Below are positions 50,462-59,407 of a DNA stretch of 64,000 nt, piece after piece (within the stretch, counting starts at the first letter, position 1; every line of letters begins with the position of its first letter). This DNA comes from Chlorobium sp. N1 (lineage in GTDB: Bacteria > Bacteroidota > Chlorobiia > Chlorobiales > Chlorobiaceae): positions 62,001 to 126,000 of the forward strand of contig NZ_SJPA01000002.1 of the NCBI RefSeq assembly GCF_004332115.1, given 5' to 3'. The notes under the pieces are model-generated. The model had not been told where the DNA came from. It did no database searches and saw only the letters and a list, made by a program, of their open reading frames with translations. A program made the translations under genes and the position numbers.

Positions 50462-51214
50462 TCACAGCCTCCCGAAGAGCGACTTCAGCTTCAGCATCCA
50501 GACCATCCAGACCGCTTCGCGGATGTTCTCCTTCGTCATCTTCGAGAGGCCGACAGTGCGGTCGGTAAAGACGATCGGCACCTCGACGATCCGGAGCCCC
50601 TTTTTCCACACCCTGAAGTTCACCTCGATCTGGAACGAGTACCCCTGCGAAGCCACACGGTCGAGCTCTATTTGTTCGAGCACCTCGCGGCGGAAGCACT
50701 TGAACCCGCCGGTCGGGTCTGCGACGGGCATCCCGGTGACGAGGCGGGTGTAGATGCTCGCCCCTTTCGAGAGGATGAGCCGGCCGAGCGGCCAGTTGAC
50801 GACATTCACCCGGTTCCCCACATAGCGCGACCCGATGACGAGGTCGGCCCCTTCAGCGGCCGCAATCAGGGCGCCGACGGAGGCCGGATCATGGGAGAAG
50901 TCCGCGTCCATCTCCAGGATGAAGCGATACCGGCGCCGGAGCGCCCAGCGGAAGCCGGTGATGTAGGCCGTTCCGAGCCCGAGCTTCCCGGCGCGCTCGA
51001 TCAGATGGAGCCCCGTAAACCGCTCCTGCAGTCTACGGACGATTTCGGCCGTACCGTCAGGCGAACAATCGTCGATGACGAGGATGTCGAGGCTCCTCCC
51101 GTAGGAGGCCATGAGGGTCTCGAGGAGGCGGCCGACGTTCTCGCTCTCGTTGTATGTAGGAATGATGACGAGGGAGGGGGCAGCGCCCGCATCCCCCCGC
51201 AGCTCTTCGTTCAT
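50462..51214 (-). CDS. Family-2 glycosyltransferase (polyprenol-phosphate mannosyltransferase-like)
   Basis: 250 residues. The GT-A fold has the nucleotide-sugar motif IPTYNESENVGRLL (residues 18-31), DDCSPDGTAEIV and the metal-binding/acceptor DADFSHDP. The pattern VIGSRYVGN and GGFKCFRREVLEQI matches polyprenol monophosphomannose synthase (Dpm1-type) enzymes, which make lipid-linked mannose or glucose. There is no transmembrane helix at the C-terminus, only the basic/hydrophobic tail MVWMLKLKSLF, as in the soluble Dpm1 class. It stands alone between two terminators. Confidence 0.88.
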   Translation of the reverse strand: MNEELRGDAGAAPSLVIIPTYNESENVGRLLETLMASYGRSLDILVIDDCSPDGTAEIVRRLQERFTGLHLIERAGKLGLGTAYITGFRWALRRRYRFILEMDADFSHDPASVGALIAAAEGADLVIGSRYVGNRVNVVNWPLGRLILSKGASIYTRLVTGMPVADPTGGFKCFRREVLEQIELDRVASQGYSFQIEVNFRVWKKGLRIVEVPIVFTDRTVGLSKMTKENIREAVWMVWMLKLKSLFGRL

Positions 51215-51236
51215 CGGTTTGCGTCGTCGGAGGGTC

Positions 51237-51273
51237 TAAAAAAAAGAGCATTGCCCGGAAAGGCAATGCTCTT
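51237..51273 (-). terminator. Terminator of the pscA-pscB operon
   Basis: Twelve-base arms AAGAGCATTGCC (51244-51255) and GGCAATGCTCTT (51262-51273), six-base loop, then at least eight T residues leftward. It is located 30 bases after the pscB stop. Confidence 0.95.
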
Positions 51274-51303
51274 GAAGCAAGTACGGTGCGTTTCCCTCTC
51301 AGT

Positions 51304-52029
51304 TCAGCGGGCTTCGCGGTGGAAGCGGTGCAGGAAACGGAGATCGAAATCGAGCCGCTCGGGCGGAGTGAAGGAGAAGTCGAGGACTTCGCCGTCGGGA
51401 AGCACTTCGACCAGCGCGCCGGACGGACACTCGTCACCGGAGAAGCAGGCTGAACACGAAATGCAGGCGTCCTGGTCGATGTAGCAGCGGAAGCCGCCCT
51501 CCTGGACGTCGCCGTAGAACTTGTAGCCGATGGCGTTGACCTTCGGCGGACACTTGTCAAGACAGAGGCCGCAACCCACGCAGAGGTTCTCGAAGATGAA
51601 GTAGTGCTTCTTCGCCCTCGGGGCGGGTTTGGCTCCAGGTGCCGCTTTTGCGGCAGGCTTCGGAGCCGGAGCAGCCGGCTTGGCGGCGGGTACGGGCTTG
51701 GCTGCCGGCGCGCCTTTGGCGGCGGGAGCCCCCTTGGCGGCAGGTGCTGCCTTCGGTGCGGGCTTCGGCGCGGGCTTCGCAGCCGGCTTCTTGTAGGGCA
51801 GTGCGGATTCCTGGCGGACGCCGCAACGGCCGAGGTTGACGTTCAGCGGCTCAAGGCGGGCCTTGCCTGCCGGTTTCGCCGGTGCGCCCTTCGGCGCAGC
51901 CTGCCCCTGCTTCGCGGCAGGAGCCGGACCCTTCGGCGGTGCACCCTTCGGTGCGGCGGCCTTGGGCGCAGCCGGAGCCTTCGCGGCCGGTGCCGGCTGA
52001 GTTTCTGGCTGTTTTACAGGATCGGCCAT
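51304..52029 (-). CDS. pscB: Photosystem P840 reaction-centre iron-sulfur protein PscB
   Basis: 241 residues. It holds the terminal FA and FB [4Fe-4S] clusters that pass electrons from FX on PscA to ferredoxin. The C-terminal third has two cluster motifs: CVGCGLCLDKCPP and CISCSACFSGDECPSG. The first about 145 residues are a low-complexity Ala/Pro/Lys-rich arm containing repeated AAPKGAP/AAKPAP-type units plus the segment LEPLNVNLGRCGVRQES. This arm is known for green sulfur PscB and is expected to lie on the cytoplasmic surface. It follows pscA by 101 bases with a strong hairpin between. Confidence 0.98.
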   Translation of the reverse strand: MADPVKQPETQPAPAAKAPAAPKAAAPKGAPPKGPAPAAKQGQAAPKGAPAKPAGKARLEPLNVNLGRCGVRQESALPYKKPAAKPAPKPAPKAAPAAKGAPAAKGAPAAKPVPAAKPAAPAPKPAAKAAPGAKPAPRAKKHYFIFENLCVGCGLCLDKCPPKVNAIGYKFYGDVQEGGFRCYIDQDACISCSACFSGDECPSGALVEVLPDGEVLDFSFTPPERLDFDLRFLHRFHREAR

Positions 52030-52090
52030 CAGGGAACCCTCCTCTATTGATTATAGTCTTCTGTAGTTTCCTAGTAGACGCCGGGCGTCA

Positions 52091-52117
52091 CCGGAGAGTC
52101 GGATACCGACTCCCCGG
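52091..52117 (-). other. Stable stem-loop in the pscA-pscB gap
   Basis: Twelve-base arms CCGGAGAGTCGG (52091-52102) and CCGACTCCCCGG (52106-52117), one G-U pair, three-base loop. No T-run follows, so it is not a standard terminator. It could block 3' exonuclease decay of pscA mRNA or act as a processing site. Confidence 0.75.
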
Positions 52118-52130
52118 CAGCTCAGGCAGT

Positions 52131-54335
52131 TCAGGCGATCATCTTCATCAGATAGTCCACGACCTGGGTCAGGAGAGCCTGGCCGGACACGGCCGCGTCG
52201 CTGACGGTCGGCGGAAGCGGAGAGTCGGTCTGATAGAAGCCGTTGGCAAGGAACAGGAAGACCAGCATGAAGGTTCCGCCGAAGTACAGGAAGGTACCTG
52301 CGAGCTTCGAGTCGGAGATGGTCAGCACAGGGAAGCGGAAGTTGACGTCCCTGCCGAGGAACTTCTTGCCGAGCCAGCGGATGGTGCGGGTCTGGATGTC
52401 GGCACCCTCAAGGCGGGAACCGCGATCCTCGAACCACACGGCAAAGCTGATGAACCAGACGAGGTGGCCGATCATCAGGATGGTCGAGAGGTGCGAGCTG
52501 GAGAAGATCGTCACGGTCTCGGTCCAGAAGTAGTAGAAGATACCCGAGGTGTAGTGGTGCGCAAGGTTGGCAACCGAATCCCAGGCTTTTGCGTCAGCCG
52601 CGGGCACGCCGTACATCATCGAAGCGATCCATGCGCCGTCGATGTACCAGCAGACTGCGGACAGGCCCTTGACTCCCCAGAGCATGGCGAACCAGAGCTG
52701 ATCCTGGATCGAAACGCCGCAGGTACCGCCGTAGACCGGCCCGAGGCAGGGGAACGAGTAGGAGTTCTTCTTCAGTCCGAGGTCGTCCCAGAGGGGAGAG
52801 GTGTGAGCGAAGAAGGCGATGCGGACGAGCGCGATCAGCGAGAAGAGCGAACCGGCCACGATCACGTGGACCATCACCCAGTCGTTGATGCTGGGATCGG
52901 CGAACATCCACTGGAACATCGGGAGCGGCTTCAGCCAGTAGAACGACATCATGATGTTCGTGCCGAAGATGTTCAGCTCGCAGATGGTGTTCCAGACGAT
53001 GACCGCGTAAACGGAGAGCATGGTTGCGAAGCAGAGAGCCATGACGGTACCGAGGATCTTGACCTGGACCTCCTGGTCGCGGCCCTTGGTGATCCAGATC
53101 GACTTGATCTGGTTGTAGAGGCCGTTGAGCTGGATCTTGAGGAGGTACTGGCCGCCATGGTACACGCCTGCAAAGACGTAGAGCACGCCGCAGATGATGT
53201 GGTTGAAGGCGATGAGGTTGATAACGACCCTCGACATGCCGAAGGCTGCGCCGTTCTTGGGAAGGATCGCGTAAGGAGCGAACTCTGCGAACTCCTTGGT
53301 ACCGGAGACGATCCTGCCGCCTTCCTGCATGAAGTCGTAGCTGACGCGGTTGAAGGGTTCACCGTACAGGTAGAAGACCAGGTTGTCGAGCTCTTTGTAA
53401 TACGGAGCGAACGAGGGCTGCTGGAATGCGACGAAGGCAATGACGCCGAGAGCGATGTTGATGTAGCCGATCGCGGTGAGGTGCACCGAGAAGGCTGCTT
53501 TCATATCGTCATTGAGGTGGATGGCGGCATTCGGGGGATTGTTCCACCAGTAGATGCCGAGAGCGAAGAAGACCACGAACCACACGAACGACATGAAGGT
53601 CTCGGAGTTGATGGTCTGGAAATCGGGAACGGGAGCGAAGCCGAGGATAAACCACATGAGCATGCCCCATCCGAGGAAGAGGAGTGACATGTAGACGGCG
53701 TGCGGTCCGAGCGCGTCCTTGTAGGTCTTTGCGCTGGTTCCGTTGAAGACCATGTCACCGAACTTGCCGAGGAAACGGAAGTCGCGGAAGTTGCCTGCGC
53801 GGCCGGTGAACGGGTTGGTCAGGTTGTGGGTCCAGTGACGCCAGCCGCCGAAGAGGAGGATGGAGCCGGAGAGGAAGTGGAAGGCGGCCCAGCCGATCAG
53901 GTTGCTTGCGGCCTGCTGGAGGTCTGCGGTCTGGGTGCTGTAGGTGTCGATGCCCAGCGAGACCATCCTCGGCTTGATGGTAAGATAGAACCAGTTGTCG
54001 TGGAAGCCGGGCATTCCGCCGAGCCATGCGGGGAAGACCTGGATGCCGGAGATGTAATAGATGGCCATCAGGAACCCGAGGACGCCGAGAAGCGCGAGAT
54101 GGCCGCCGACGACCTGCTCGTCATCGATCCTGTCGGTGTCGAACACCTGGTACCATTTCGTGGAGCGGGTCTCTGTCCGCTGGAACAGGAACCTTCTCAT
54201 TTTGGCGGCATCCTGCTCCTTGATGACGGAGGGACCGCCCGAAGCGCCGCTGGCCTTCGGAGAAGGAGCGCCTGCCTTGGGAGGCGGAACCGTTCCCTTT
54301 GGCTTGGCTCCTGCCGGATTCACTTGTTCAGCCAT
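52131..54335 (-). CDS. pscA: Photosystem P840 reaction-centre core protein PscA
   Basis: 734 residues from ATG 54335, with AAAGGAG upstream; longer frames are spurious. As a homodimer it binds the P840 special pair, A0 and FX. About eleven membrane helices are visible. The FX-binding loop FPCLGPVYGGTC supplies the two cysteines per monomer. C-terminal helices after HHYTSGIFYYFWTETV carry pigment-ligand histidines (HHY, SSSHLST). The N-terminus (1-45) is Pro/Ala/Lys-rich, similar in composition to the PscB arm. The upstream region is long and AT-rich. It is the first gene of the pscAB operon. Confidence 0.99.
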   Translation of the reverse strand: MAEQVNPAGAKPKGTVPPPKAGAPSPKASGASGGPSVIKEQDAAKMRRFLFQRTETRSTKWYQVFDTDRIDDEQVVGGHLALLGVLGFLMAIYYISGIQVFPAWLGGMPGFHDNWFYLTIKPRMVSLGIDTYSTQTADLQQAASNLIGWAAFHFLSGSILLFGGWRHWTHNLTNPFTGRAGNFRDFRFLGKFGDMVFNGTSAKTYKDALGPHAVYMSLLFLGWGMLMWFILGFAPVPDFQTINSETFMSFVWFVVFFALGIYWWNNPPNAAIHLNDDMKAAFSVHLTAIGYINIALGVIAFVAFQQPSFAPYYKELDNLVFYLYGEPFNRVSYDFMQEGGRIVSGTKEFAEFAPYAILPKNGAAFGMSRVVINLIAFNHIICGVLYVFAGVYHGGQYLLKIQLNGLYNQIKSIWITKGRDQEVQVKILGTVMALCFATMLSVYAVIVWNTICELNIFGTNIMMSFYWLKPLPMFQWMFADPSINDWVMVHVIVAGSLFSLIALVRIAFFAHTSPLWDDLGLKKNSYSFPCLGPVYGGTCGVSIQDQLWFAMLWGVKGLSAVCWYIDGAWIASMMYGVPAADAKAWDSVANLAHHYTSGIFYYFWTETVTIFSSSHLSTILMIGHLVWFISFAVWFEDRGSRLEGADIQTRTIRWLGKKFLGRDVNFRFPVLTISDSKLAGTFLYFGGTFMLVFLFLANGFYQTDSPLPPTVSDAAVSGQALLTQVVDYLMKMIA

Positions 54336-54714
54336 TGTATTCTCTCCTTTGTTTGGACGTATTTCAGGTTGAAGAAACCTCAAGCAAAACCTCCGGACCG
54401 GCGGCGTTCTAAGCAGTGTGGACTGGCCCGGGAGAGCAAACATTCTCGTCCGTTCACGGCCACGCATCGGAGGCACCCCTCCCTGTGACGGCGGTGCCGG
54501 AACGGCTGCGGCGGCAGTCTTCCTACCGGACGCAGATTGAAATAAAATAAGAAAAATTATTTAATAATAAATTTTTTTGCCCCCCCATTGGCGGGCTATT
54601 GTTTTATTATACAGCAGGAAAGCACCCCCCTGCGCACCCTCTGCGGCCCCCTTTGGGGGGCGCCCGGAAAAGATACGGCGCAGCACGTCAACACCATTCA
54701 GAGCCAACAAGAGC
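54336..54714. other. Divergent intergenic region between pscA and dapF
   Basis: No gene is supportable in these 379 bases. A strongly AT-rich block at 54537-54583 is the likely pscA promoter region. The pscA leader would be about 200 bases and contains GC-rich short inverted segments. On the dapF side there are a run of C (54581-54587) and a GCCCCC/GGGGGG inverted pair (about 54646-54661). Confidence 0.5.
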
Positions 54715-55521
54715 ATGACGCGAGAAATCCCTTTCAGCAAACTCTCCGGCGCGGGCAACGACTTCATCGTCATCGACAACCGCGACCGGTCCAGGAGCCT
54801 CGACGCAGACACCATCCGCCGCCTCTGCACCCGCAGGACCGGCATCGGCGCCGACGGCCTCATCCTCATCGAGCCCTCCGCAGACGCATCCTTCAGCATG
54901 CTCTACCACAACGCCGACGGCCTTCCCGGCACGATGTGCGGCAACGGCGGCCGCTGCGCGGTCTGGTTCGCAGAGAGCATCGGCATCGAGCCGGACAGCG
55001 AAGGCTGCTTCAGCTTCGAAGCCCAGGGCGACCCCTACCAGGCATGGGTTGTTGCCCCCGGAACCGTACGCCTCCGCATGCGCGAACCGCGCGACTTCCG
55101 CGACGAGGTGGAGCTCGGCCGCGGGCGCTGCTCCTTCGTCGACACCGGCTCGCCGCACGCCGTCATCCCCACCGAAGGGCTCGAGGCGCTCGACGTCGTG
55201 ACGCAAGGGCGCACCATCCGCCACCGCACCGACCTCTTCCCCGGAGGGACCAACGTGAACTTCCTCGAGGTGACCTCCCCCCACAGCATCGACGTCAGGA
55301 CCTTCGAGCGCGGGGTCGAGGACGAGACCCTCGCCTGCGGCACCGGAGCCGTGGCCTCCGCCCTCCTGAGCCACCGGCTCGGCATGACCACGGGGAACCG
55401 GGTGCAGGTACGCGTCCATAGCGGCGACACGCTCGAAGTCGAGTTCAGCGAGGACATGCGCGAGGTCTACCTCACCGGCCCCGCACTCATCGTCTACCGG
55501 GGAGTCGTGGAAATCGGCTGA
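54715..55521 (+). CDS. dapF: Diaminopimelate epimerase
   Basis: 268 residues from ATG 54715; the 46-residue in-frame extension is not conserved. It converts LL- to meso-diaminopimelate for lysine and peptidoglycan. The N-terminal [18 protein letters not shown], the first catalytic Cys in MCGNGGRCA and the second in ACGTGAVAS are present, as is [12 protein letters not shown]. The enzyme needs no cofactor. It lies 134 bases upstream of the rubredoxin gene. Confidence 0.97.
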   Translation: MTREIPFSKLSGAGNDFIVIDNRDRSRSLDADTIRRLCTRRTGIGADGLILIEPSADASFSMLYHNADGLPGTMCGNGGRCAVWFAESIGIEPDSEGCFSFEAQGDPYQAWVVAPGTVRLRMREPRDFRDEVELGRGRCSFVDTGSPHAVIPTEGLEALDVVTQGRTIRHRTDLFPGGTNVNFLEVTSPHSIDVRTFERGVEDETLACGTGAVASALLSHRLGMTTGNRVQVRVHSGDTLEVEFSEDMREVYLTGPALIVYRGVVEIG

Positions 55522-55655
55522 ACGGGAAAAAGAGTACGGCGGGTCGAAACGGGGTGAACTTTTTGGCTGCGCGAGTGATTCATTCTCCATCATGGGGCAC
55601 ATGCCCCAATGTTTTTTCATCCTCAGAATCCCTCAACACAAAACGGAGAAACACC

Positions 55656-55823
55656 ATGCAGAAATGGGTATGTGTCCCTTGCGGCTACGTCTATGATCCC
55701 GAAGTCGGAGACCCCGACAGCGGCGTCCAGCCCGGAACGCCTTTCGAAGAGGTTCCCGAAGACTGGGTATGCCCGGTCTGCGGCGTCGACAAGACCCTCT
55801 TCGAACCCGAAGAGGAGCGCTGA
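55656..55823 (+). CDS. rub: Rubredoxin
   Basis: 55 residues from ATG 55656, with CGGAG 7 bases upstream. The iron site is formed by CVPCGYVYD and [11 protein letters not shown] (two CxxCG knuckles). It is a small soluble one-electron carrier; in green sulfur bacteria rubredoxins can serve ferredoxin oxidoreductases and oxygen-defence enzymes. The gene name is generic because several rubredoxin paralogues may exist. A stem-loop follows. Confidence 0.97.
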   Translation: MQKWVCVPCGYVYDPEVGDPDSGVQPGTPFEEVPEDWVCPVCGVDKTLFEPEEER

Positions 55824-55831
55824 AACGCACG

Positions 55832-55862
55832 GGAGCGGCCCGCACCGGACGCTCCTTTTCTT
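55832..55862 (+). terminator. Terminator of the rubredoxin gene
   Basis: Stem GGAGCG (55832-55837) / CGCTCC (55850-55855), then TTTTCTT. Nine bases past the stop codon. Confidence 0.7.
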
Positions 55863-55875
55863 CATACCGACCAGC

Positions 55876-55902
55876 AGCACGCCGCCTTTGATGCGGCGTG
55901 CT
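55876..55902 (-). terminator. Hairpin at the end of mtgA
   Basis: Ten-base arms AGCACGCCGC (55876-55885) and GCGGCGTGCT (55893-55902) with a seven-base loop, touching the mtgA stop codon. No T-run is visible leftward. Confidence 0.5.
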
Positions 55903-56720
55903 CAGTTTCCGGGAGATGCCCCATCACGCAGCGCCTCGTCGATGAGCTGGCGGGGAACGCCGATGATGACGGTATCGATCTGCGCATTTCCGGGAGGCCG
56001 GGACGGAGCGCCGACCGCCGTGGGGGGCTCGACCAGCCCCCTCTTCTGCATGATGCGGTAGATGATGGACGAACGCTTGCGCACGGTGGCGGAGCTGCCG
56101 GTCGGCGACCAGCGGATCGGGTTCGGCAGCACGGCGGCAAGCCGCGAAGCCTGGCGGGCGCTGAGATCCCGGGCGCCGACACCGTAGTAGTGGCGGGCGG
56201 CGGCCTCGATGCCGAAAATGCCGTCCCCCCATTCGACGGAGTTCAGGTAGAGCTCGAGGATGCGCCGTTTGGAAAGCGAGCGCTCGATACGCCAGGTAAG
56301 GATCGCCTCCTTGATCTTGCGCACCGGATTCTTCGACGGCGAAAGGTAGAGGTTCTTGGCCAGCTGCTGGCTGATGGTGCTGCCGCCCATGGCGATCTTG
56401 CGCTCACGGAGGTTTTTCTCGAGCGCATACTCCATCGCGTCGTAATCGAACCCGTCGTGCTGCCAGAACTTGTCGTCCTCTGCGATGAGCACGGCTTTCT
56501 GGAGGTGTTTCGATATCGCCCTGAGCGGCACCACCTGACGCCTGGTCCTGCGCCCGGCGTAGCCTGCACGGTGCCATGCCTCCGTACGGTAGCGCATGAA
56601 GGCCGTCGTTTCCGGGGTTTTCTTCTCAAGGCTTTTCACGTCAGGGATGACGAAGTAGCGCATGATATCCAGAAGAAAAAGGCAGAAAAGCAGGATGGCG
56701 ATATTGCGCAGGAACCTCAT
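55902..56720 (-). CDS. mtgA: Monofunctional biosynthetic peptidoglycan transglycosylase
   Basis: 272 residues from ATG 56720. One N-terminal membrane helix covers residues 3-22 (LRNIAILLFCLFLLDIMRYF). The GT51 domain has the catalytic Glu in AEDDKFWQHDGFD (about 80-92), GGSTISQQLAKNLYLSPSKNP, the TWRIERSLSKRRILELYLN helix and the WGDGIFGIEAAARHYYG second Glu region. There is no transpeptidase domain, so it only polymerises lipid II. A 35-residue tail ends the chain. It is convergent with the rubredoxin gene. Confidence 0.93.
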   Translation of the reverse strand: MRFLRNIAILLFCLFLLDIMRYFVIPDVKSLEKKTPETTAFMRYRTEAWHRAGYAGRRTRRQVVPLRAISKHLQKAVLIAEDDKFWQHDGFDYDAMEYALEKNLRERKIAMGGSTISQQLAKNLYLSPSKNPVRKIKEAILTWRIERSLSKRRILELYLNSVEWGDGIFGIEAAARHYYGVGARDLSARQASRLAAVLPNPIRWSPTGSSATVRKRSSIIYRIMQKRGLVEPPTAVGAPSRPPGNAQIDTVIIGVPRQLIDEALRDGASPGN

Positions 56721-56808
56721 GGGCTGGGGCGGTTTGCTTTTTTTTCGGTACCTTCTCCATCGTGTACCACAGTACCGTTCAATGTAATGTAACACAGGAA
56801 GAAGAGAG

Positions 56809-57231
56809 ATGAAACGCACCCTGCTACCGCTCGCGGCCGGTATTTTCCTTGCTGCCGCAACCACGGAGGTCCATGCATCCGAACCGGACGGGAAAGCCGT
56901 CTTCGAACGCAACTGCAGCGTCTGCCACAGCGTGGCGCCGCCGCCGAAGAGCGCGCCGCCGATCATCCCCATCGCCACACGTTACCGCATGAAGTTTCCC
57001 TCGAAAGAACAGGGCGTCCTGGCAATGACAGCCTTCATGCAGTCCCCCTCGAAAGCGTCGTCGATCGTCGACCCGCAGGCCGTCCAGCGCTTCGGGCTCA
57101 TGCCCTCGATGTCGGCCCTTCCCGAAGCCGACCTCAAGGCCGTCGCCGGGTGGATCTGGGAGCAGGGCGGTGCCGGAACAGGGACCGGAAGGGGTGCCGG
57201 CATGGGCAGGGGCCAGGGCTCCTGCAGATAA
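56809..57231 (+). CDS. Small periplasmic c-type cytochrome
   Basis: 140 residues with AGGAAGAAG before the ATG. Residues 1-23 are a signal peptide (ends VHASEP). The heme-binding motif CSVCH is at about residues 35-39. A distal Met is available in GLMPSMSALPEADL (about 100-110), followed by the C-terminal helix LKAVAGWIWEQ, the class I cytochrome c fold. The tail is Gly-rich with GTGRGAGMGRGQGS and ends in an unpaired Cys. It is likely an electron carrier in the periplasm; the partner is unknown. It is divergent from mtgA. Confidence 0.9.
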   Translation: MKRTLLPLAAGIFLAAATTEVHASEPDGKAVFERNCSVCHSVAPPPKSAPPIIPIATRYRMKFPSKEQGVLAMTAFMQSPSKASSIVDPQAVQRFGLMPSMSALPEADLKAVAGWIWEQGGAGTGTGRGAGMGRGQGSCR

Positions 57232-57248
57232 AGGGCGCAGCATTACAA

Positions 57249-57282
57249 GAAAAAAGCCCGGAGGGTCGCTCCGGGCTTTTCC
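57249..57282. terminator. Bidirectional terminator between the cytochrome c gene and tRNA-Arg
   Basis: Arms AAAAAGCCCGGAG (57251-57263) and CTCCGGGCTTTT (57269-57280). An A-run lies to the left and T residues to the right, so it can end the cytochrome transcript and the leftward tRNA-Arg transcript. Confidence 0.9.
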
Positions 57283-57318
57283 GTTCTTATCTCTCCTCTC
57301 CGCTCCTCTCTTTCTCTC

Positions 57319-57394
57319 TGGTACCCTTGGGCAGACTCGAACTGCCGACCCACAGTTTAGGAAACTGTTGCTCTATCCACTGAGCTACAAGGGT
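57319..57394 (-). tRNA. tRNA-Arg (anticodon CCT)
   Basis: Leftward cloverleaf: acceptor ACCCTTG/CAAGGGT, anticodon stem ACAGT/ACTGT with loop TTCCTAA, T-loop TTCGAGT, discriminator A followed by encoded CCA (57321-57319). It is the only tRNA in the window with an encoded CCA. Confidence 0.95.
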
Positions 57395-57444
57395 ATGCTC
57401 CTGAGCGGGAATTTACCATCTTTGAACGAAAGAAGCAAGCCCGC

Positions 57445-59319
57445 TCACGAACGGCCGAACATGTGGTCGAGCTGGGCAAGCGACATCTTGATGATGACCG
57501 GCCGGCCGTGCGGACAGGAATAGGGCTCGCGGGTTGCGAAGAGGTTGTCGATAAGGGTGCGCATCTCTCCGACCGAGAGCTTCTGGCCGGTCATGATGGC
57601 GTTGCGGCAGGAGTAGGACTTGGCCAGGTTGTCCCGCTTCTCGAGCCGCAGGCGCTGGGCGTTGTCGCGGTACTCGGCGATCATGTCCTGCAGGATCGTG
57701 ACCTCGCTGCCGGGGCGCACGTCCTGCGGCACCCCCTCGATCATCACCGCACGACTTCCGAACGGCCGGAGGTTGAAGCCCAGCCGGTAGAGGTCCTCCC
57801 TGATCTCATCGAACACCTCGAACTCCCAGGGCTTGAACTCCACCTTCTGCGGAAAGAGCAGCTGCTGCGAGTTCGGCACACTGCTCTCCATCACCTCGAC
57901 GGCGCGCTCGTAGAGCACCCGCTCGTGGGCCACGTGCTGGTCGATGATCATGAGCCCGGTCTTGATCTGGCAGACGAGGTACTTGTTGTGGAGCTGCCAG
58001 ATCTTCGGATCCTCCCCCTTGGGCCCTGCCTCGGCCTCATCCGGCCCCTCGTGCATGCTCGAACGGAGCAGCTGCGAGATGTCCTCGCGGGCCGCCGGCA
58101 CATCCGGCACCGGGAACATCGTCTCCTGGCGCGACGGCCCGGAAGGAGCCGAAGGGGTGGCACCGAGCGCTCCTTCGCGGTAGTTCCCGTAGAGTTCCGT
58201 CTTCGTGATGGCGCGCTCCGGCACCTCCTGGAACGAGAGGGTGCGGTAACCTCCGCCGAAGGAGGAGGACCCCTCCGCCGGAGCGGAGCCCGGAGTCGCC
58301 TGCGGCGCCGCGGCCGAAAGGTCGGGAGAGAAGTCGTAGGTGCGGATGGCCCGCTTGATGACGGGATAGAACATGTTGCGTACGCTGCGCTCGTCGTCGA
58401 AACGGACCTCGAGCTTGGCGGGGTGCACGTTCACGTCCACCCGCGAGGGGTCGATGCCGAGGAAGAGCAGGGCGAACGGCGCCTGTCGCTCGACGAGCAG
58501 CTCGCCGTAGGCCTGCTGGAGGGCCTGGGTGAGCATGCGGTTCTGCACGGGACGGCGGTTGATGAAGAAGTACTGGTCGAGCCTCTTGCGCTTCTGGAGC
58601 GCAGGCCGGCCGATGTAGCCGCGGATGGAGAGGTAGTCGTTCTCCTCGCCGACCTCGACGAGGCTCTCGGCGAACCCCTTGCCGTAAAAGGTGTCGAGCC
58701 GCTCGAGGAGGTCGGGGGTGCGGAAGTTGAAGAGCTCATCCTCGTCGTTGACCAGCTGCCACCCGATTTCGGGATAGGCGAGCGAGAACGATCGGACAAG
58801 CTCGAAGATGTGGCCGTACTCGGTGGCGTTGGACTTGAGGAACTTGCGGCGCGCAGGAACGTTGTAGAACAGGTTGCGCACGCTGACCGTCGTTCCCGGC
58901 TCCCCCTGCACCTCCGACTCCTCGGCCGGAATCCCGCCCTCATACCGGAACTTCAGGGCGACGGGGGCGTCGGCCTCCCGGGTACGGAGCTCGAAATGGG
59001 AAACGGAGGAGATGCTGGCGAGCGCCTCGCCGCGGAACCCGAGGGTGCCGAGGGTGTCGAGATCGGCGACGTCCCTGAGCTTGCTCGTGGCGAACCGCTC
59101 GACCGAAAGCAGGGCGTCCTCGCGGTTCATGCCCCGGCCGTTGTCGATGATGCGCACCAGCTCCTTGCCGGCATCCCTGATGACGACCGAAATGCGGTCG
59201 GCGCCGGAATCTATGGCGTTCTCAAGCAGCTCCTTGACCACGGATGCCGGACGCTGGACGACCTCTCCGGCTGAAATCTTGTTGGCTATGTTGTCGGGAA
59301 GCCTGGCTATGGATGGCAT
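57445..59319 (-). CDS. mutL: DNA mismatch repair protein MutL
   Basis: 624 residues from ATG 59319 (MPSIARLPDNIANKISAGEVVQRPASVVKELLENAIDSG); nine upstream residues in frame are not conserved. The GHKL ATPase motifs NAIDSGA, DNGRGM and GFRGEAL(A)S are intact. The C-terminal domain carries DQHVAHERVLYE, equivalent to the DQHA(X)2E(X)4E endonuclease motif with Ala replaced by Val. CPHGRP near the end completes the metal site. It nicks the daughter strand in mismatch repair in organisms lacking MutH. A disordered linker spans about residues 350-430. Confidence 0.97.
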   Translation of the reverse strand: MPSIARLPDNIANKISAGEVVQRPASVVKELLENAIDSGADRISVVIRDAGKELVRIIDNGRGMNREDALLSVERFATSKLRDVADLDTLGTLGFRGEALASISSVSHFELRTREADAPVALKFRYEGGIPAEESEVQGEPGTTVSVRNLFYNVPARRKFLKSNATEYGHIFELVRSFSLAYPEIGWQLVNDEDELFNFRTPDLLERLDTFYGKGFAESLVEVGEENDYLSIRGYIGRPALQKRKRLDQYFFINRRPVQNRMLTQALQQAYGELLVERQAPFALLFLGIDPSRVDVNVHPAKLEVRFDDERSVRNMFYPVIKRAIRTYDFSPDLSAAAPQATPGSAPAEGSSSFGGGYRTLSFQEVPERAITKTELYGNYREGALGATPSAPSGPSRQETMFPVPDVPAAREDISQLLRSSMHEGPDEAEAGPKGEDPKIWQLHNKYLVCQIKTGLMIIDQHVAHERVLYERAVEVMESSVPNSQQLLFPQKVEFKPWEFEVFDEIREDLYRLGFNLRPFGSRAVMIEGVPQDVRPGSEVTILQDMIAEYRDNAQRLRLEKRDNLAKSYSCRNAIMTGQKLSVGEMRTLIDNLFATREPYSCPHGRPVIIKMSLAQLDHMFGRS

Positions 59320-59407
59320 ACCTCTACACTCGTCGATGGGGTTCAACTGACTTTTACCACCCCCAACTTATCGATAATTCCCCGTCTTTGAAAACGACCG
59401 GAGGAAG

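Noticed and set aside
51604-52050. Possible tandem-repeat or CRISPR-like array in the pscB 5' region
   Set aside because: The repetition is irregular Ala/Pro/Lys codon usage inside pscB; there are no fixed repeat lengths or unique spacers.
54336-54476. 47-residue N-terminal extension of PscA
   Set aside because: A strong ribosome site and the conserved MAEQVNPAG start at 54335 indicate the shorter protein.
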